This document shows, one piece after another, positions 34,964 through 42,984 of a stretch of DNA of 63,966 nucleotides. Within the stretch, counting starts at the first letter, position 1; every line of letters begins with the position of its first letter. The notes below the pieces were generated by a model. It did no database searches, was not told the origin of the DNA, and saw nothing but the letters and a program-made list of their open reading frames with translations. The translations under genes were made by a program, and so were the position numbers. The stretch comes from Thermoproteota archaeon (lineage in GTDB: Archaea > Korarchaeota > Korarchaeia > Korarchaeales > Korarchaeaceae), in assembly GCA_027491435.1 (NCBI GenBank), contig JAOZFG010000018.1, forward strand, positions 1 to 63,966. Reading direction: 5' to 3'.

Positions 34964-35081
34964 CATTCCTTCCCAATAACGGGGGATTAACATAATTCCG
35001 AAGGTAGACCTCCTGGAGGAGATATATCAGTGGTACAGGGAAAGGGGGCCCGTTGAGCTGGTCGATAAGCCTAGAGAGGAC

Positions 35082-35849
35082 ATGAACGTGTTAAGAATAC
35101 ACGCCAGGCACAAGGACATCTTCGTGTTAGTCACCTATACCACTTCCTCAGATCCTTCTGAGCTAGCCGAAGTTTTAGAGGATTGCCTCCAGGAGGTCGA
35201 GTCCTATGAGGGACGAATAGACAGGGTGGAAATCTGGCTGCCTGGCCCTCCTCCAGAAGTGGAGTTAGACCTGCCAGACAGGTTCAGCTACTTGGACGTC
35301 GTCTGGAGGGACATGAGCGAGCTCAGGTCTAAACCTGCAATCCAATTGACTACAAAAGCTAAGGCACAAGTTAAGATCTCCCACAGGAGTTCCAGCGAGG
35401 ATATCGTAGAGGCTGTAAGACAGGCTGTCATTCAAACAATAAAACCTTTGATTTCGCAACTGACGACTGCCAGCGAAGTGGAGGGCAGAGCTTCGAGGGA
35501 AGAGCTTGAGAGGAGGGTAAGGGAATTGGAGAAAAGGGTGGAGCTCTTAGAATCTATGATAAAGCTCCTCTCTAACATACAGTCCGGGGCTGCGATAGGT
35601 CCGCAACCCACGTTACAGCCCATCCAGTTAGATCTGAGGCCCTCCATAGAGAATCCAATGGAGGAGAGAGAGTATCTGGAGGAGCCCGTGGATGAGCGAG
35701 AAGTTGAAGAAGTCCCTTTCGATGAAGGAGGAGGGAGGGTTGAGGTAGAGCCCTCAGCGGATGTTAATCCCGACGAAATACTTAAAGAAATAATGGAAAA
35801 TCCCTGGGTTGATATATTAAAGAGGAAAGGTGAAGGCAATGAAGGCTAA
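35082..35849 (+). CDS. Unassigned protein between uS11 and RpoD, start uncertain
   Basis: The protein has 255 residues from ATG 35082. An N-terminal beta-rich region (NVLRIHARHKDIFVLVTY) precedes a long charged coiled coil (about 115-165, REELERRVRELEKRVELLES) and a very acidic tail. It ends PDEILKEIMENPWVDILKRKGEG. I recognise no family. The frame stays open back to 34980 and encodes a sensible extra segment (PKVDLLEEIYQWYRERG), but it has no ATG, GTG or TTG; ATA 34992 or ATT 34986/34995 fit the TATA box and a GGGGGATTA ribosome binding site. Its place between uS11 and RpoD suggests a role near translation or RNA polymerase. Confidence 0.65.
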   Translation: MNVLRIHARHKDIFVLVTYTTSSDPSELAEVLEDCLQEVESYEGRIDRVEIWLPGPPPEVELDLPDRFSYLDVVWRDMSELRSKPAIQLTTKAKAQVKISHRSSSEDIVEAVRQAVIQTIKPLISQLTTASEVEGRASREELERRVRELEKRVELLESMIKLLSNIQSGAAIGPQPTLQPIQLDLRPSIENPMEEREYLEEPVDEREVEEVPFDEGGGRVEVEPSADVNPDEILKEIMENPWVDILKRKGEGNEG

Positions 35850-36594
35850 AATTTTAAATTTAGATTCCTCAAAAGCTAGGATCCTTTTAATAAATACTAC
35901 CCCCGGGCTGGCGAACTCCTTGAGGAGGGCTATAATCGCAGAAGTCCCGACCTTCGCGGTGGATGAGGTTGTATTCTACGTCAACGACACCCCGTTCTTT
36001 GATGAGTACATAGCTCACAGGTTGGCCATGGTCCCTTTGAAGACCGACTTGAACATAGTTAAGGCGAACCCAGATAGGGTTGTGGTGTTGAGCTTTGACA
36101 GGAGGGCCGAGGAGGACTTCGAAGTAGTCTACTCTGGAGATCTAACCTCCTCCGATCCCCTGATAGTTCCCGCTTACGACAGAATTCCGATAATAAAGAT
36201 GAGGAAGGGTCAGAGGCTCAGGTTCGAGGCTATAGCTAGGTTAGGCAGGGGCAAAGAACACGCTAAGTGGCAACCGGCAGCGGCAGTCGGCTACACGTAC
36301 TTCCCGGTATATAGGATAAGGAAGGAATCCGGGTGTGATCTCAGCCCCTGTGAAGGATGTATAAGCGAGGAGGACGAATACTTGATCGTAGAGGACTTCA
36401 CTAAATGTGAAGGTTGCGAGGATGCCATAGAAGGTTGTAAGAAGGAAAAGCCGAAGTCGGTGGAAATTGCCTGGAGAGAGGACTGGATAATACTAAGTTA
36501 CGAGAGTACGGGCTCCTTGACTCCAGAGGAGATATTCCTGGAGGCTATAGCCCAACTGAAGTCCAAGTTCTCCGAGTTCCTATCCAAGATATGA
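35839..36594 (+). CDS. rpoD: RNA polymerase subunit D (alpha/Rpb3-like)
   Basis: RpoD assembles with RpoL to seed the archaeal RNA polymerase. The protein (251 residues) has the alpha-like dimerisation motif GLANSLRRAIIAEVPTFAVDEV, a middle domain of ferredoxin type with six Cys (CDLSPCEGC near 170 and CEGCEDAIEGC near 190), and the C-terminal ALPHA-type strand ending LKSKFSEFLSKI. ATG 35839 is used because AGGTGAAGGC precedes it; GTG 35830 is also in frame. It overlaps the upstream gene by 11 nt. Confidence 0.95.
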   Translation: MKAKILNLDSSKARILLINTTPGLANSLRRAIIAEVPTFAVDEVVFYVNDTPFFDEYIAHRLAMVPLKTDLNIVKANPDRVVVLSFDRRAEEDFEVVYSGDLTSSDPLIVPAYDRIPIIKMRKGQRLRFEAIARLGRGKEHAKWQPAAAVGYTYFPVYRIRKESGCDLSPCEGCISEEDEYLIVEDFTKCEGCEDAIEGCKKEKPKSVEIAWREDWIILSYESTGSLTPEEIFLEAIAQLKSKFSEFLSKI

Positions 36595-36600
36595 CAATTA

Positions 36601-36611
36601 GCTTTAAATAG
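36601..36611 (+). promoter_or_regulatory. TATA box of tRNA-Leu
   Basis: GCTTTAAATAG lies about 27-37 nt before the tRNA-Leu 5' end, right after the rpoD stop codon. Confidence 0.6.
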
Positions 36612-36637
36612 GGACTTGATGTAGAATTGAAGTGGAG

Positions 36638-36724
36638 GCGGGGGTAGCCAAGCCAGGCCCAAGGCGCCCGCTTGAGGGGCGGGTGGGCGTCAGGCCCGCG
36701 TGGGTTCAAATCCCACCCCCCGCA
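36638..36724 (+). tRNA. tRNA-Leu (anticodon GAG)
   Basis: This is a class II cloverleaf. The acceptor is GCGGGGG/CCCCCGC, the anticodon stem CCCGC/GCGGG with loop TTGAGGG (anticodon GAG), then the variable arm TGGGCG...GCCCG and the T arm GTGGG-TTCAAAT-CCCAC. The discriminator is A. CCA is not encoded and no intron is seen. Confidence 0.95.
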
Positions 36725-36748
36725 CTAGACGATCAAGCCTTGTCAATC

Positions 36749-36758
36749 TTTATTAAAG
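36749..36758 (+). promoter_or_regulatory. TATA box of the eL18-uL13-uS9 operon
   Basis: TTTATTAAAG lies 30-40 nt before ATG 36788, downstream of tRNA-Leu. The eL18 mRNA would have a very short leader. Confidence 0.6.
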
Positions 36759-36787
36759 GGAACTCCTGTCCATTATGGGATGCTGAA

Positions 36788-37153
36788 ATGAAGAGGACTG
36801 GGCCCACGAATCCCAGGCTCATAAAAATGATCAATGAGCTAGAGAAGATTTCCAGGCTGAACAGGGCTCCTATATGGAAGGCAGTAGCTGAGAAGCTTAG
36901 GAAGCCCACCCGGAGTAGGATAGAGGTTAACTTGTGGAAAGTTAACAAATTCTACAGGGAAGGGGTTTCTGCCTACATAATACCAGGTAAGCTCCTGGGA
37001 GAGGGGGATATAGATAAGCCAGTAACTGTAGCAGCGGCTTTCGTCTCAAAGTCAGCGGCTGAAAAAATTAAAAAGGCTGGAGGAAGGGTCCTCTTCCTCG
37101 ATGAATACGCTAAGGAAAACCCCAAAGGAAGCAACACCGTGATTCTAGGGTGA
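36788..37153 (+). CDS. rpl18e: Ribosomal protein eL18
   Basis: The 121-residue protein has MKRTGPTNPRLIKMINELEK, the EVNLWKVNKFYREGVSAYIIPGKLLG core and the final KKAGGRVLFLDEYAKENPKG. ATG 36788 is the true start; the same frame reads back through tRNA-Leu to 36632 only because that RNA is open in this frame. It begins the eL18-uL13-uS9 group, 4 nt from uL13. Confidence 0.95.
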   Translation: MKRTGPTNPRLIKMINELEKISRLNRAPIWKAVAEKLRKPTRSRIEVNLWKVNKFYREGVSAYIIPGKLLGEGDIDKPVTVAAAFVSKSAAEKIKKAGGRVLFLDEYAKENPKGSNTVILG

Positions 37154-37157
37154 TGTT

Positions 37158-37646
37158 ATGCGCTTCGACGTGGTTATAGATGCTGAAGGTAAGATCCTAG
37201 GTAGGATCTCAAGTTATGCGGCCAAGAAGCTCTTAGAGGGAAAGAGGGTCGCCATAGTCAACGCTGAGAAGGCTATAATAACGGGAAACCCTCAGACAGT
37301 GCTTGAGAAGTACAAGAAAAGGAGGAGCATACAGAGCAGGATAAGGCCAGAGATGTCTCCAGTTCAGCCCAGAACTCCTGACAGGATAGTGTGGAAGACT
37401 GTCAGGGGGATGCTCCCCATGAAGAAGGCTAAGGGCAGAGAGGCCATTAGAAGGCTTAGAGTGTTCATTGGGGTTCCACCAGAACTTAGAGACGTAGAGA
37501 AGGACGTGGAGCTCAAAAAGGATCCGAACAAGTACGTCAAGTACACCGTAGAGAACCTGAAGCCCAAGCCCGGGAAGAAGTATATAACTGTTTTAGAGCT
37601 CTCAAAGTTGTTAGGTTGGAGGGGAGCGAAGTATGTCGAAGGGTGA
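37158..37646 (+). CDS. rpl13: Ribosomal protein uL13
   Basis: uL13 acts early in 50S assembly. The 162-residue protein has FDVVIDAEGKILGRISSYAAK, ERPQTPDR-type PVQPRTPDRIVWKTVRGMLP and RRLRVFIGVPPEL. It overlaps uS9 by 14 nt. Confidence 0.96.
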   Translation: MRFDVVIDAEGKILGRISSYAAKKLLEGKRVAIVNAEKAIITGNPQTVLEKYKKRRSIQSRIRPEMSPVQPRTPDRIVWKTVRGMLPMKKAKGREAIRRLRVFIGVPPELRDVEKDVELKKDPNKYVKYTVENLKPKPGKKYITVLELSKLLGWRGAKYVEG

Positions 37647-38049
37647 TGGGGTTATAACTGCTGCCTCAGCCAGGAGGAAGACCGCTAGAGCTTATGCCGT
37701 TATTAAAGAGGGAAGCGGAAGGCTCTTCATAAACGGGGTTCCCGTAGAGGTCTACGCACCCAACGAGTTCGTTAGGATGAAGATACTGGAACCCCTGTGG
37801 TTGGCTCACGAGTACGCGGAGAAGTACGACTTCTACGTCAGGGTCAAGGGAGGAGGATTCATGGCCCAAGCTGACGCGATAAGGATGGCCGTGGGCAGGG
37901 CCTTAGTTGAGGCAACGGGCTCAGAACACTTAAAGGAACTCTACAAGGAGTACGACAGGACCATACTTAAGGGAGATCCCAGGCAGAAGGAGCCCAAGAA
38001 GTACGGCGGAAGGGGAGCTAGAGCTAGGTTCCAGAAATCTTATAGGTGA
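37633..38049 (+). CDS. rps9: Ribosomal protein uS9
   Basis: uS9 reaches the P-site tRNA with its C-terminal tail. The 138-residue protein has TAASARRKTARAYAVIKEGSG, a GGGFMAQADAIRMAVGRALVE core and the final KKYGGRGARARFQKSYR. In many Thermoproteota rpoN and rpoK follow; here aIF5A does. Confidence 0.96.
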   Translation: MSKGDGVITAASARRKTARAYAVIKEGSGRLFINGVPVEVYAPNEFVRMKILEPLWLAHEYAEKYDFYVRVKGGGFMAQADAIRMAVGRALVEATGSEHLKELYKEYDRTILKGDPRQKEPKKYGGRGARARFQKSYR

Positions 38050-38078
38050 AATTTCACTCCCCTATTTTGGGTGATCCC

Positions 38079-38483
38079 ATGGGAATTACTCATGCTTCGG
38101 CAGGGGACCTTAAGAAGGGTAGCTATGTCGTAATTGATGGGGAGCCCTGTGTGGTCCTCAGCGTCTCTAAGTCCAAGCCCGGTAAGCACGGGGCGGCTAA
38201 GGTTAGAATAGAGGCCAGGGGGATCTTCGACAATGCCAGGAGGTCCAAGATATTCCCAGCAGACGCCACGGTAGAGGTGCCGATAGTGGACAAGAAGTCC
38301 GCTCAGGTCCTTAACGTTTACGGGGGAACCGTTCAACTAATGGACCTCAGCAGTTACGAGACCTTTGAGCTACCCTTACCAGATGATCAAGAGCTTGCTA
38401 GTAAGCTCCAACCTGGAGCCGAAGTGGAGTACTGGGAATCCCTGGGCAAGAGGAAGATAGTGAGAGTTAAAGGGGGAGCCTGA
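38079..38483 (+). CDS. eif5A: Translation factor aIF5A
   Basis: aIF5A relieves ribosome stalling and carries hypusine or deoxyhypusine. The protein (134 residues) has an SH3-like N-terminal domain with the modification loop SKPGKHGAAKVR (the Lys in PGKHG) and an OB-fold C-terminal domain. ATG 38079 is chosen because TGGGTGATCCC lies just before it and the sequence MGITHASAGDLKKGSYVVIDG is the normal N-terminus; the longer frame from 38046 runs back into uS9. Confidence 0.94.
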   Translation: MGITHASAGDLKKGSYVVIDGEPCVVLSVSKSKPGKHGAAKVRIEARGIFDNARRSKIFPADATVEVPIVDKKSAQVLNVYGGTVQLMDLSSYETFELPLPDDQELASKLQPGAEVEYWESLGKRKIVRVKGGA

Positions 38484-38487
38484 TTAG

Positions 38488-39795
38488 TTGCCGATCCCCT
38501 TAGGACAGTCCCTCAAGAGGGCCATTGACAGGGTTAGGGGGAAGCCCACCCTCGATGAGAGGGCTGTCCACGAGTTTATCAGGGACGTCCAGAGGGCTCT
38601 TATAGAGGGAGACGTAAACGTAAAGCTCGTTCTCCAGCTTACCAGGAAAGTGAAGGATAGGGCTTTAAAGGAGACCCCTCCCCCCGGAGTCAGCAGAAAG
38701 GACTTAGCTGTAAAAATACTCATAGATGAGCTGATTCAGCTGTTAGGCGGCAAGAGGGCGGAACTACCGATACAGGGCAGGAAGACTAACGTAATCATGG
38801 TGGTGGGCATCGAGGGATCTGGTAAAACCACGACAGTGGCTAAGCTAGCTCATTGGTTTTCTAAGAGGTATGGGAAGGTGGCAGTAATATCATCGGACGT
38901 GATAAGGCCAGCAGCTCACGAGCAGCTCAAACAGCTCATAGGAGATGAGGTGCCCATATTCAGGATAGACTCTAGCGACCCAGTCGAGATAATCAGGGAA
39001 GGGGTCTCCAAGTTCAGGAAGGAGAAGTACAACGTAGTTCTGGTTGACACAGCAGGAAGGCATAAGGACGAGGAAGGCCTGATGAGAGAGCTTGAGGAGT
39101 ATGTCAGGGCGGCTAATCCTGACCTAGTCTTGCTAGTCATAGATGGGACTATAGGTCAGGCGGCCTTCTCTCAAGCGAAGTCCTTCGCCGAGAGGGTGAA
39201 GGTAGGCGGAGTGATCGTCACTAAATTAGACGGTGCCGCCAAGGGAGGAGGGGCTCTGTCAGCTGTAGTGGCTGCTGGAGCTCCCATATACTTCATAGGG
39301 ACCGGCGAATCCCTGGAGGACTTAGAGAGGTTTGACCCAGAGAGGTTCGTCTCCAGGCTGTTAGGCGGAGGGGACTTGATAGAGCTGGCTAAACGAGTGG
39401 AAGAGGCGTTTTCAGACTTGGAGCTCGTTGAGAAAATTTCCAAGGGTAAGTTCGACCTGAACGATTTCAGGGAGTACTTAGAGGAACTGAACAAGGCGGG
39501 CCCGTTGGATAAACTGCTTGGAATGATTCCCGGACTTAGCTTAAAATCATATGACCTTCCTAAGGAGAACATAAGCAAGTGGATAGCCATAATAAACTCA
39601 ATGACCCCAGAGGAGAGGAGAAATCCCTCCATAATAAGGGGGAGCAGGATTGAGAGGATAGCTAGAGGCTCTGGAACCAGATCGAAGGACGTTAGGGTTC
39701 TCCTGAAGTCCTACCAGAAGACCAAGAGGTTGATGGAGTCGTCCTCCACTAAGAAGATGCAGAGGATGCTCAGGAGGATGGGTCTGAGTGTTTAA
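38488..39795 (+). CDS. srp54: Signal recognition particle GTPase SRP54
   Basis: SRP54 binds 7S RNA and signal peptides. The 435-residue protein has the N domain, G1 GIEGSGKTTT, the DVIRPAA loop (usually DTYRPAA), G3 VDTAGRHKDE, G4 TKLDGAAKGGGALSA and a Met-rich M domain (IARGSGTRSKDVRVLL, KKMQRMLRRMGL). It starts at TTG 38488. Its RNA partner is at 56971-57291 in this window. Confidence 0.96.
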   Translation: MPIPLGQSLKRAIDRVRGKPTLDERAVHEFIRDVQRALIEGDVNVKLVLQLTRKVKDRALKETPPPGVSRKDLAVKILIDELIQLLGGKRAELPIQGRKTNVIMVVGIEGSGKTTTVAKLAHWFSKRYGKVAVISSDVIRPAAHEQLKQLIGDEVPIFRIDSSDPVEIIREGVSKFRKEKYNVVLVDTAGRHKDEEGLMRELEEYVRAANPDLVLLVIDGTIGQAAFSQAKSFAERVKVGGVIVTKLDGAAKGGGALSAVVAAGAPIYFIGTGESLEDLERFDPERFVSRLLGGGDLIELAKRVEEAFSDLELVEKISKGKFDLNDFREYLEELNKAGPLDKLLGMIPGLSLKSYDLPKENISKWIAIINSMTPEERRNPSIIRGSRIERIARGSGTRSKDVRVLLKSYQKTKRLMESSSTKKMQRMLRRMGLSV

Positions 39796-40966
39796 GCTAA
39801 AGGAGGTTAGGCTGTGCCCCTACTGTCTAGGCAGTCTGGTGGGGGCTAACCTGACTTGGATACCTAATTACGTTAAGGGGGCCACGCTACATAACCTCCT
39901 CCAGTTAAACGAGGGCTGCGAAATATGCAATGACCTCCTACCTTCTACCTTCGATGACCTTGTCGAGAAGGCCCTTAAATCTCTGGAAGGTTTGGAGTTC
40001 TACACCGTTAAAGCCGGCGTAGTATTGCCCCCTTGGTTAGTAGAGAAGGAGGACAGGCTGAGGGCTAAATATAACCCCCCTCACATGGTCTCGGTCAAGT
40101 TGACCCTGATAAAGTGGGCCGACCTGGTCCTATCAGCTAGGACCGGCAGGGAAGTGTCCAAGGACCCTGACGTGGAGGTGCTGCTGGACTTCGAGACGAA
40201 GTCTATAGGGTTGAGGATAAAGCCAGTGTTTGTGTACGGGAGGTACAGAAAGCTGAAGAGGGGGTTGTCCCAATCTAGGTCCATATGCCCCTACTGTGGT
40301 GGAAAGGGATGTGAGAAATGCAACTGGACTGGGAGAATAGCTGAAGGTTCGGTAGAGGGGGCTATAGGCGAGGTCATGAGGGAGTTCTTCGAAGCTGAGG
40401 ACTACGTTTTACACGCCAGCGGAAGGGAGGATGTAGACGCTAGGATGCTAGGCAACGGAAGGCCCTTCGTCATGGAGGTGAAGAGGCCTAGGGTTAGAAG
40501 GGTGGATTTGAAGAGGTTAGAGGACGAGATAAACAGAAGGTCCTCTGGCGAAGTTGAGGTGCTCAACCTGAGGTACGCTGATAGGTCAGAAGTCAGGAAG
40601 ATAAAGGAGATGTCAGACAAGATAAGAAAGAGGTACAGGGCTCACGTGGAGGTTGAGGAGGGAAAGGTCTCCCCAGAAGACCTGAAGAAGTTAGAGGAGT
40701 TCTTCAGGGACAGGGTTATATACCAGAGGACCCCCAAAAGGGTCTTGTGGAGAAGGGCGGACATCGTCAGAAGGAAGAAAGTTTATTGGCTCAAAGCCAA
40801 AATGGTAGATGAACGGCATTTTGAGCTCGAAATCGAGTGCGATGGAGGTTTATATGTGAAGGAGCTCATATCCGGCGATGACGGGAGGACCACCCCCAGC
40901 GTGTCCGAGGTGCTGGGAAGGAAATCTTTTTGTAAGGAACTTGATGTCCTAGAGGTGGTAGGCTGA
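39788..40966 (+). CDS. pus10: tRNA pseudouridine synthase Pus10
   Basis: Pus10 makes pseudouridine 54 and/or 55 in archaeal tRNA. The 392-residue protein has an N-terminal THUMP-like RNA-binding half with zinc Cys pairs (CPYCLG, CEICN) and, later, CPYCGGKGCEKCNWTG. The catalytic domain has ASGREDVDARMLGNGRPFVMEVKRP with the catalytic Asp. GTG 39788 overlaps the SRP54 stop by 8 nt. Neighbouring eL21 and rpoF are the usual archaeal partners. Confidence 0.93.
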   Translation: MFKLKEVRLCPYCLGSLVGANLTWIPNYVKGATLHNLLQLNEGCEICNDLLPSTFDDLVEKALKSLEGLEFYTVKAGVVLPPWLVEKEDRLRAKYNPPHMVSVKLTLIKWADLVLSARTGREVSKDPDVEVLLDFETKSIGLRIKPVFVYGRYRKLKRGLSQSRSICPYCGGKGCEKCNWTGRIAEGSVEGAIGEVMREFFEAEDYVLHASGREDVDARMLGNGRPFVMEVKRPRVRRVDLKRLEDEINRRSSGEVEVLNLRYADRSEVRKIKEMSDKIRKRYRAHVEVEEGKVSPEDLKKLEEFFRDRVIYQRTPKRVLWRRADIVRRKKVYWLKAKMVDERHFELEIECDGGLYVKELISGDDGRTTPSVSEVLGRKSFCKELDVLEVVG

Positions 40967-40978
40967 AGGGTGATAAAT

Positions 40979-41275
40979 TTGGGTAGGAGGTCAGCAGGCT
41001 TTCTCCACAAGTCCAGGAGCTTCCTCTCCAAGACCCCCAGGGAGAGAGGTATACCGTCCCCCGCCAAGTTCCTTAAGGAGTTTAGCGTGGGGGAGAAGGT
41101 AGTAATAGATGTGGAGCCTTCAATCAGGAGGGGGATGCCCCACAGGAGATACCAGGGCAAAGTAGTGATGGTGGTCTGGAAGAGGGGGTCCGCTTACCTA
41201 GTTGACGTGAAGCTGGGGGACAAGGTAAAGCACCTAATAGTGCTACCAGTTCACCTGAAGAGGCATAAGGGCTAG
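40979..41275 (+). CDS. rpl21e: Ribosomal protein eL21
   Basis: The 98-residue protein has the GRRSAGFLHKSRSFLSKTPRERG start, the FSVGEKVVIDVEPSIRRGMPHRRYQG core and KHLIVLPVHLKRHKG end of eL21. TTG 40979 follows GGGTGAT by 4-5 nt, as seen for uL18 and uS5; GTG 40970 would consume the ribosome binding site. Confidence 0.93.
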   Translation: MGRRSAGFLHKSRSFLSKTPRERGIPSPAKFLKEFSVGEKVVIDVEPSIRRGMPHRRYQGKVVMVVWKRGSAYLVDVKLGDKVKHLIVLPVHLKRHKG

Positions 41276-41285
41276 GGGGAAGGGG

Positions 41286-41633
41286 TTGTCAGCGACTCAG
41301 AAGAAACCCCTAACTTTAGCTGAGGTAAAGTCAATAGTGTTCGAAAGATGGTCCAACAATGTGGCCGAGTTGACCATCGATCAGAAGAGGCTTCTTCACT
41401 ATCTCTCCAAGTTCACCAAGGTGGATGATCCTAAGAAGGCTAGAGAGGCAGTCAATCAGCTAATGGAGAAGTTCGGCCTGTCTGAGGAGCACGCTATAAT
41501 GTTGGTCAACGTGATACCTTCTTCAGTTGATGAGCTGAAGGCTTATCTGTACAAAGATTATCCCCTCTTAACCCAGGAAAATTATAAAGAAATGCTGTCC
41601 ATACTCAAATCGTTGGTAGAAGAAGGGGAGTAG
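41286..41633 (+). CDS. rpoF: RNA polymerase subunit F (Rpb4-like)
   Basis: RpoF forms the stalk with RpoE. The 115-residue all-helical protein begins MSATQKKPLTLAEVKSIVFERW and contains the HRDC-like LVNVIPSSVDELKAYLYKDY motif typical of archaeal Rpb4. It follows eL21 and starts at TTG 41286. Confidence 0.92.
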   Translation: MSATQKKPLTLAEVKSIVFERWSNNVAELTIDQKRLLHYLSKFTKVDDPKKAREAVNQLMEKFGLSEEHAIMLVNVIPSSVDELKAYLYKDYPLLTQENYKEMLSILKSLVEEGE

Positions 41634-41646
41634 GTGCTGTCAGACG

Positions 41647-42216
41647 ATGTGGAGGTACGTCCCTGGGAGGAGGAAGCCCCACGACAGTTGGGCTTACGTG
41701 GTCTATGTTGACAGATTTAAGAGAAGCGTTCATGTCTTAGGGGATAGATACTTTATCCTCATGGAGTTCTCCCTGAGGCCTAACGTGGAGTTGATGGACG
41801 GGGATAAGATATACGTTGGTAAGGGACAGAGGAAGGAGGTGAGCAGGTTTCTAAGATACCTGTCTTACGACGACCTGCCATCTACTGCCAAGTTCGGGTT
41901 AGAACAGTTGGTTACTAAGATATTAAAGGAAAATGAGAAGTTCTTCGTGGAGTTCTTCAACGAGAGCGTCCCTATAACTCCAAGGCTGCATCAGTTAGAG
42001 CTCCTCCCGGGGGTAGGCAAGAAAACTATGATGAAGATACTTGAGGAGAGACAGAAGAAGAGGTTTGAAAGTTATGAAGACGTTGAGAGAAGGACGGGGC
42101 TTAAAGATCCTATTAGGTCCCTAGCTCAGAGGGTTATAGAGGAGCTATCCGGTAACGAGAAATACTACATTTTGGTGGCCCCAAAGAAGCTACTGGAGGA
42201 AGAGGTTACGTGGTAA
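41647..42216 (+). CDS. DUF655 nucleic-acid-binding protein
   Basis: This 189-residue archaeal protein combines an S1/OB-like N-terminal part (DSWAYVVYVDRFKRSVHVLGDRYFILMEF) with a helix-hairpin-helix (LELLPGVGKKTMMKILEERQ). It is conserved next to eL21 and rpoF and often precedes ksgA; here ksgA is absent and isopentenyl phosphate kinase converges, overlapping by 11 nt. It probably binds RNA in ribosome biogenesis, but no activity is proven. Confidence 0.9.
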   Translation: MWRYVPGRRKPHDSWAYVVYVDRFKRSVHVLGDRYFILMEFSLRPNVELMDGDKIYVGKGQRKEVSRFLRYLSYDDLPSTAKFGLEQLVTKILKENEKFFVEFFNESVPITPRLHQLELLPGVGKKTMMKILEERQKKRFESYEDVERRTGLKDPIRSLAQRVIEELSGNEKYYILVAPKKLLEEEVTW

Positions 42217-42952
42217 CTTTAGTGCCTTTCTCCCCCCTCAAGGCCCTTATCAGATCACCTCTGGATCTATAATCCGTTATGATTACGTCTACTCCTAGCT
42301 CGGCTAATTTTAAGGCCCTCTCAACTTTACCAAGCATCCCCCCAGTCACGTCTATCCCAGCATCCCCCTTAAAGATCTTGGAATCCTTGCTAACTTCCCT
42401 TAGCACGACACCTCTCTCGTCTAAAACGCCGGGAGCGTCTGTGAGAAACACGGCCTTTGATATGGTATTTGAGAGCACTAAGGGGATCTCATCTGCCGAC
42501 ACTATTTTCGCGCCTTCCTTGTATGAGAAGACCACGTCCCCATGAGAGACGGGAACGAACCCCCAGGACAGCATAGTGATGATCTGTTCAGTAAAAGCTT
42601 TGTGGCTACCGTCCCAGGTCATAAATCCTCTGGGAGACACGCCGACGGCAGGGATTCCGTTAAGTATTAGCCTGCCGACTACAGCGTTGTTAAGTATCCT
42701 GACCATATGTAGCACTTCAGATGCCTCTACAAGCTTGCCGTTTAACCCCCTTTGAAGCCCATACTCCTTCACCGGTCTGTGACCGTAGGTTCCAGCTCCA
42801 TGGGCCAACACGATCCTGTAATTGTTCATTATTTCCTTCATATCCTCGGAAATTCCATCAATTACTTCAAAATTAATCTTAAAATCACCTAATTTCTTAT
42901 CGGTAATCAGGGATCCGCCGATCTTTATGAACACCACATCCAAGAGCATCAC
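42206..42952 (-). CDS. ipk: Isopentenyl phosphate kinase
   Basis: IPK converts isopentenyl phosphate to IPP in the archaeal mevalonate pathway. The 248-residue amino-acid-kinase fold has FIKIGGSLITDKK, LAHGAGTYGHRP with the catalytic His, HGDVVFSYKEGA and the C-terminal DVTGGMLGKVE motif. It starts at GTG 42952 or ATG 42949 after GGGTG. The DUF655 gene converges on it; the PIN-domain ATPase is divergent, 32 nt away. Confidence 0.93.
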   Translation of the reverse strand: MMLLDVVFIKIGGSLITDKKLGDFKINFEVIDGISEDMKEIMNNYRIVLAHGAGTYGHRPVKEYGLQRGLNGKLVEASEVLHMVRILNNAVVGRLILNGIPAVGVSPRGFMTWDGSHKAFTEQIITMLSWGFVPVSHGDVVFSYKEGAKIVSADEIPLVLSNTISKAVFLTDAPGVLDERGVVLREVSKDSKIFKGDAGIDVTGGMLGKVERALKLAELGVDVIITDYRSRGDLIRALRGEKGTKVTT

Positions 42953-42984
42953 CCTTATATGGTGGTGTTCTTTGAAAGGAACTG

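Noticed and set aside
36632-36787. N-terminal extension of eL18 through tRNA-Leu
   Set aside because: The tRNA is real, and the TATA box at 36749-36758 plus the eL18 family start support ATG 36788.
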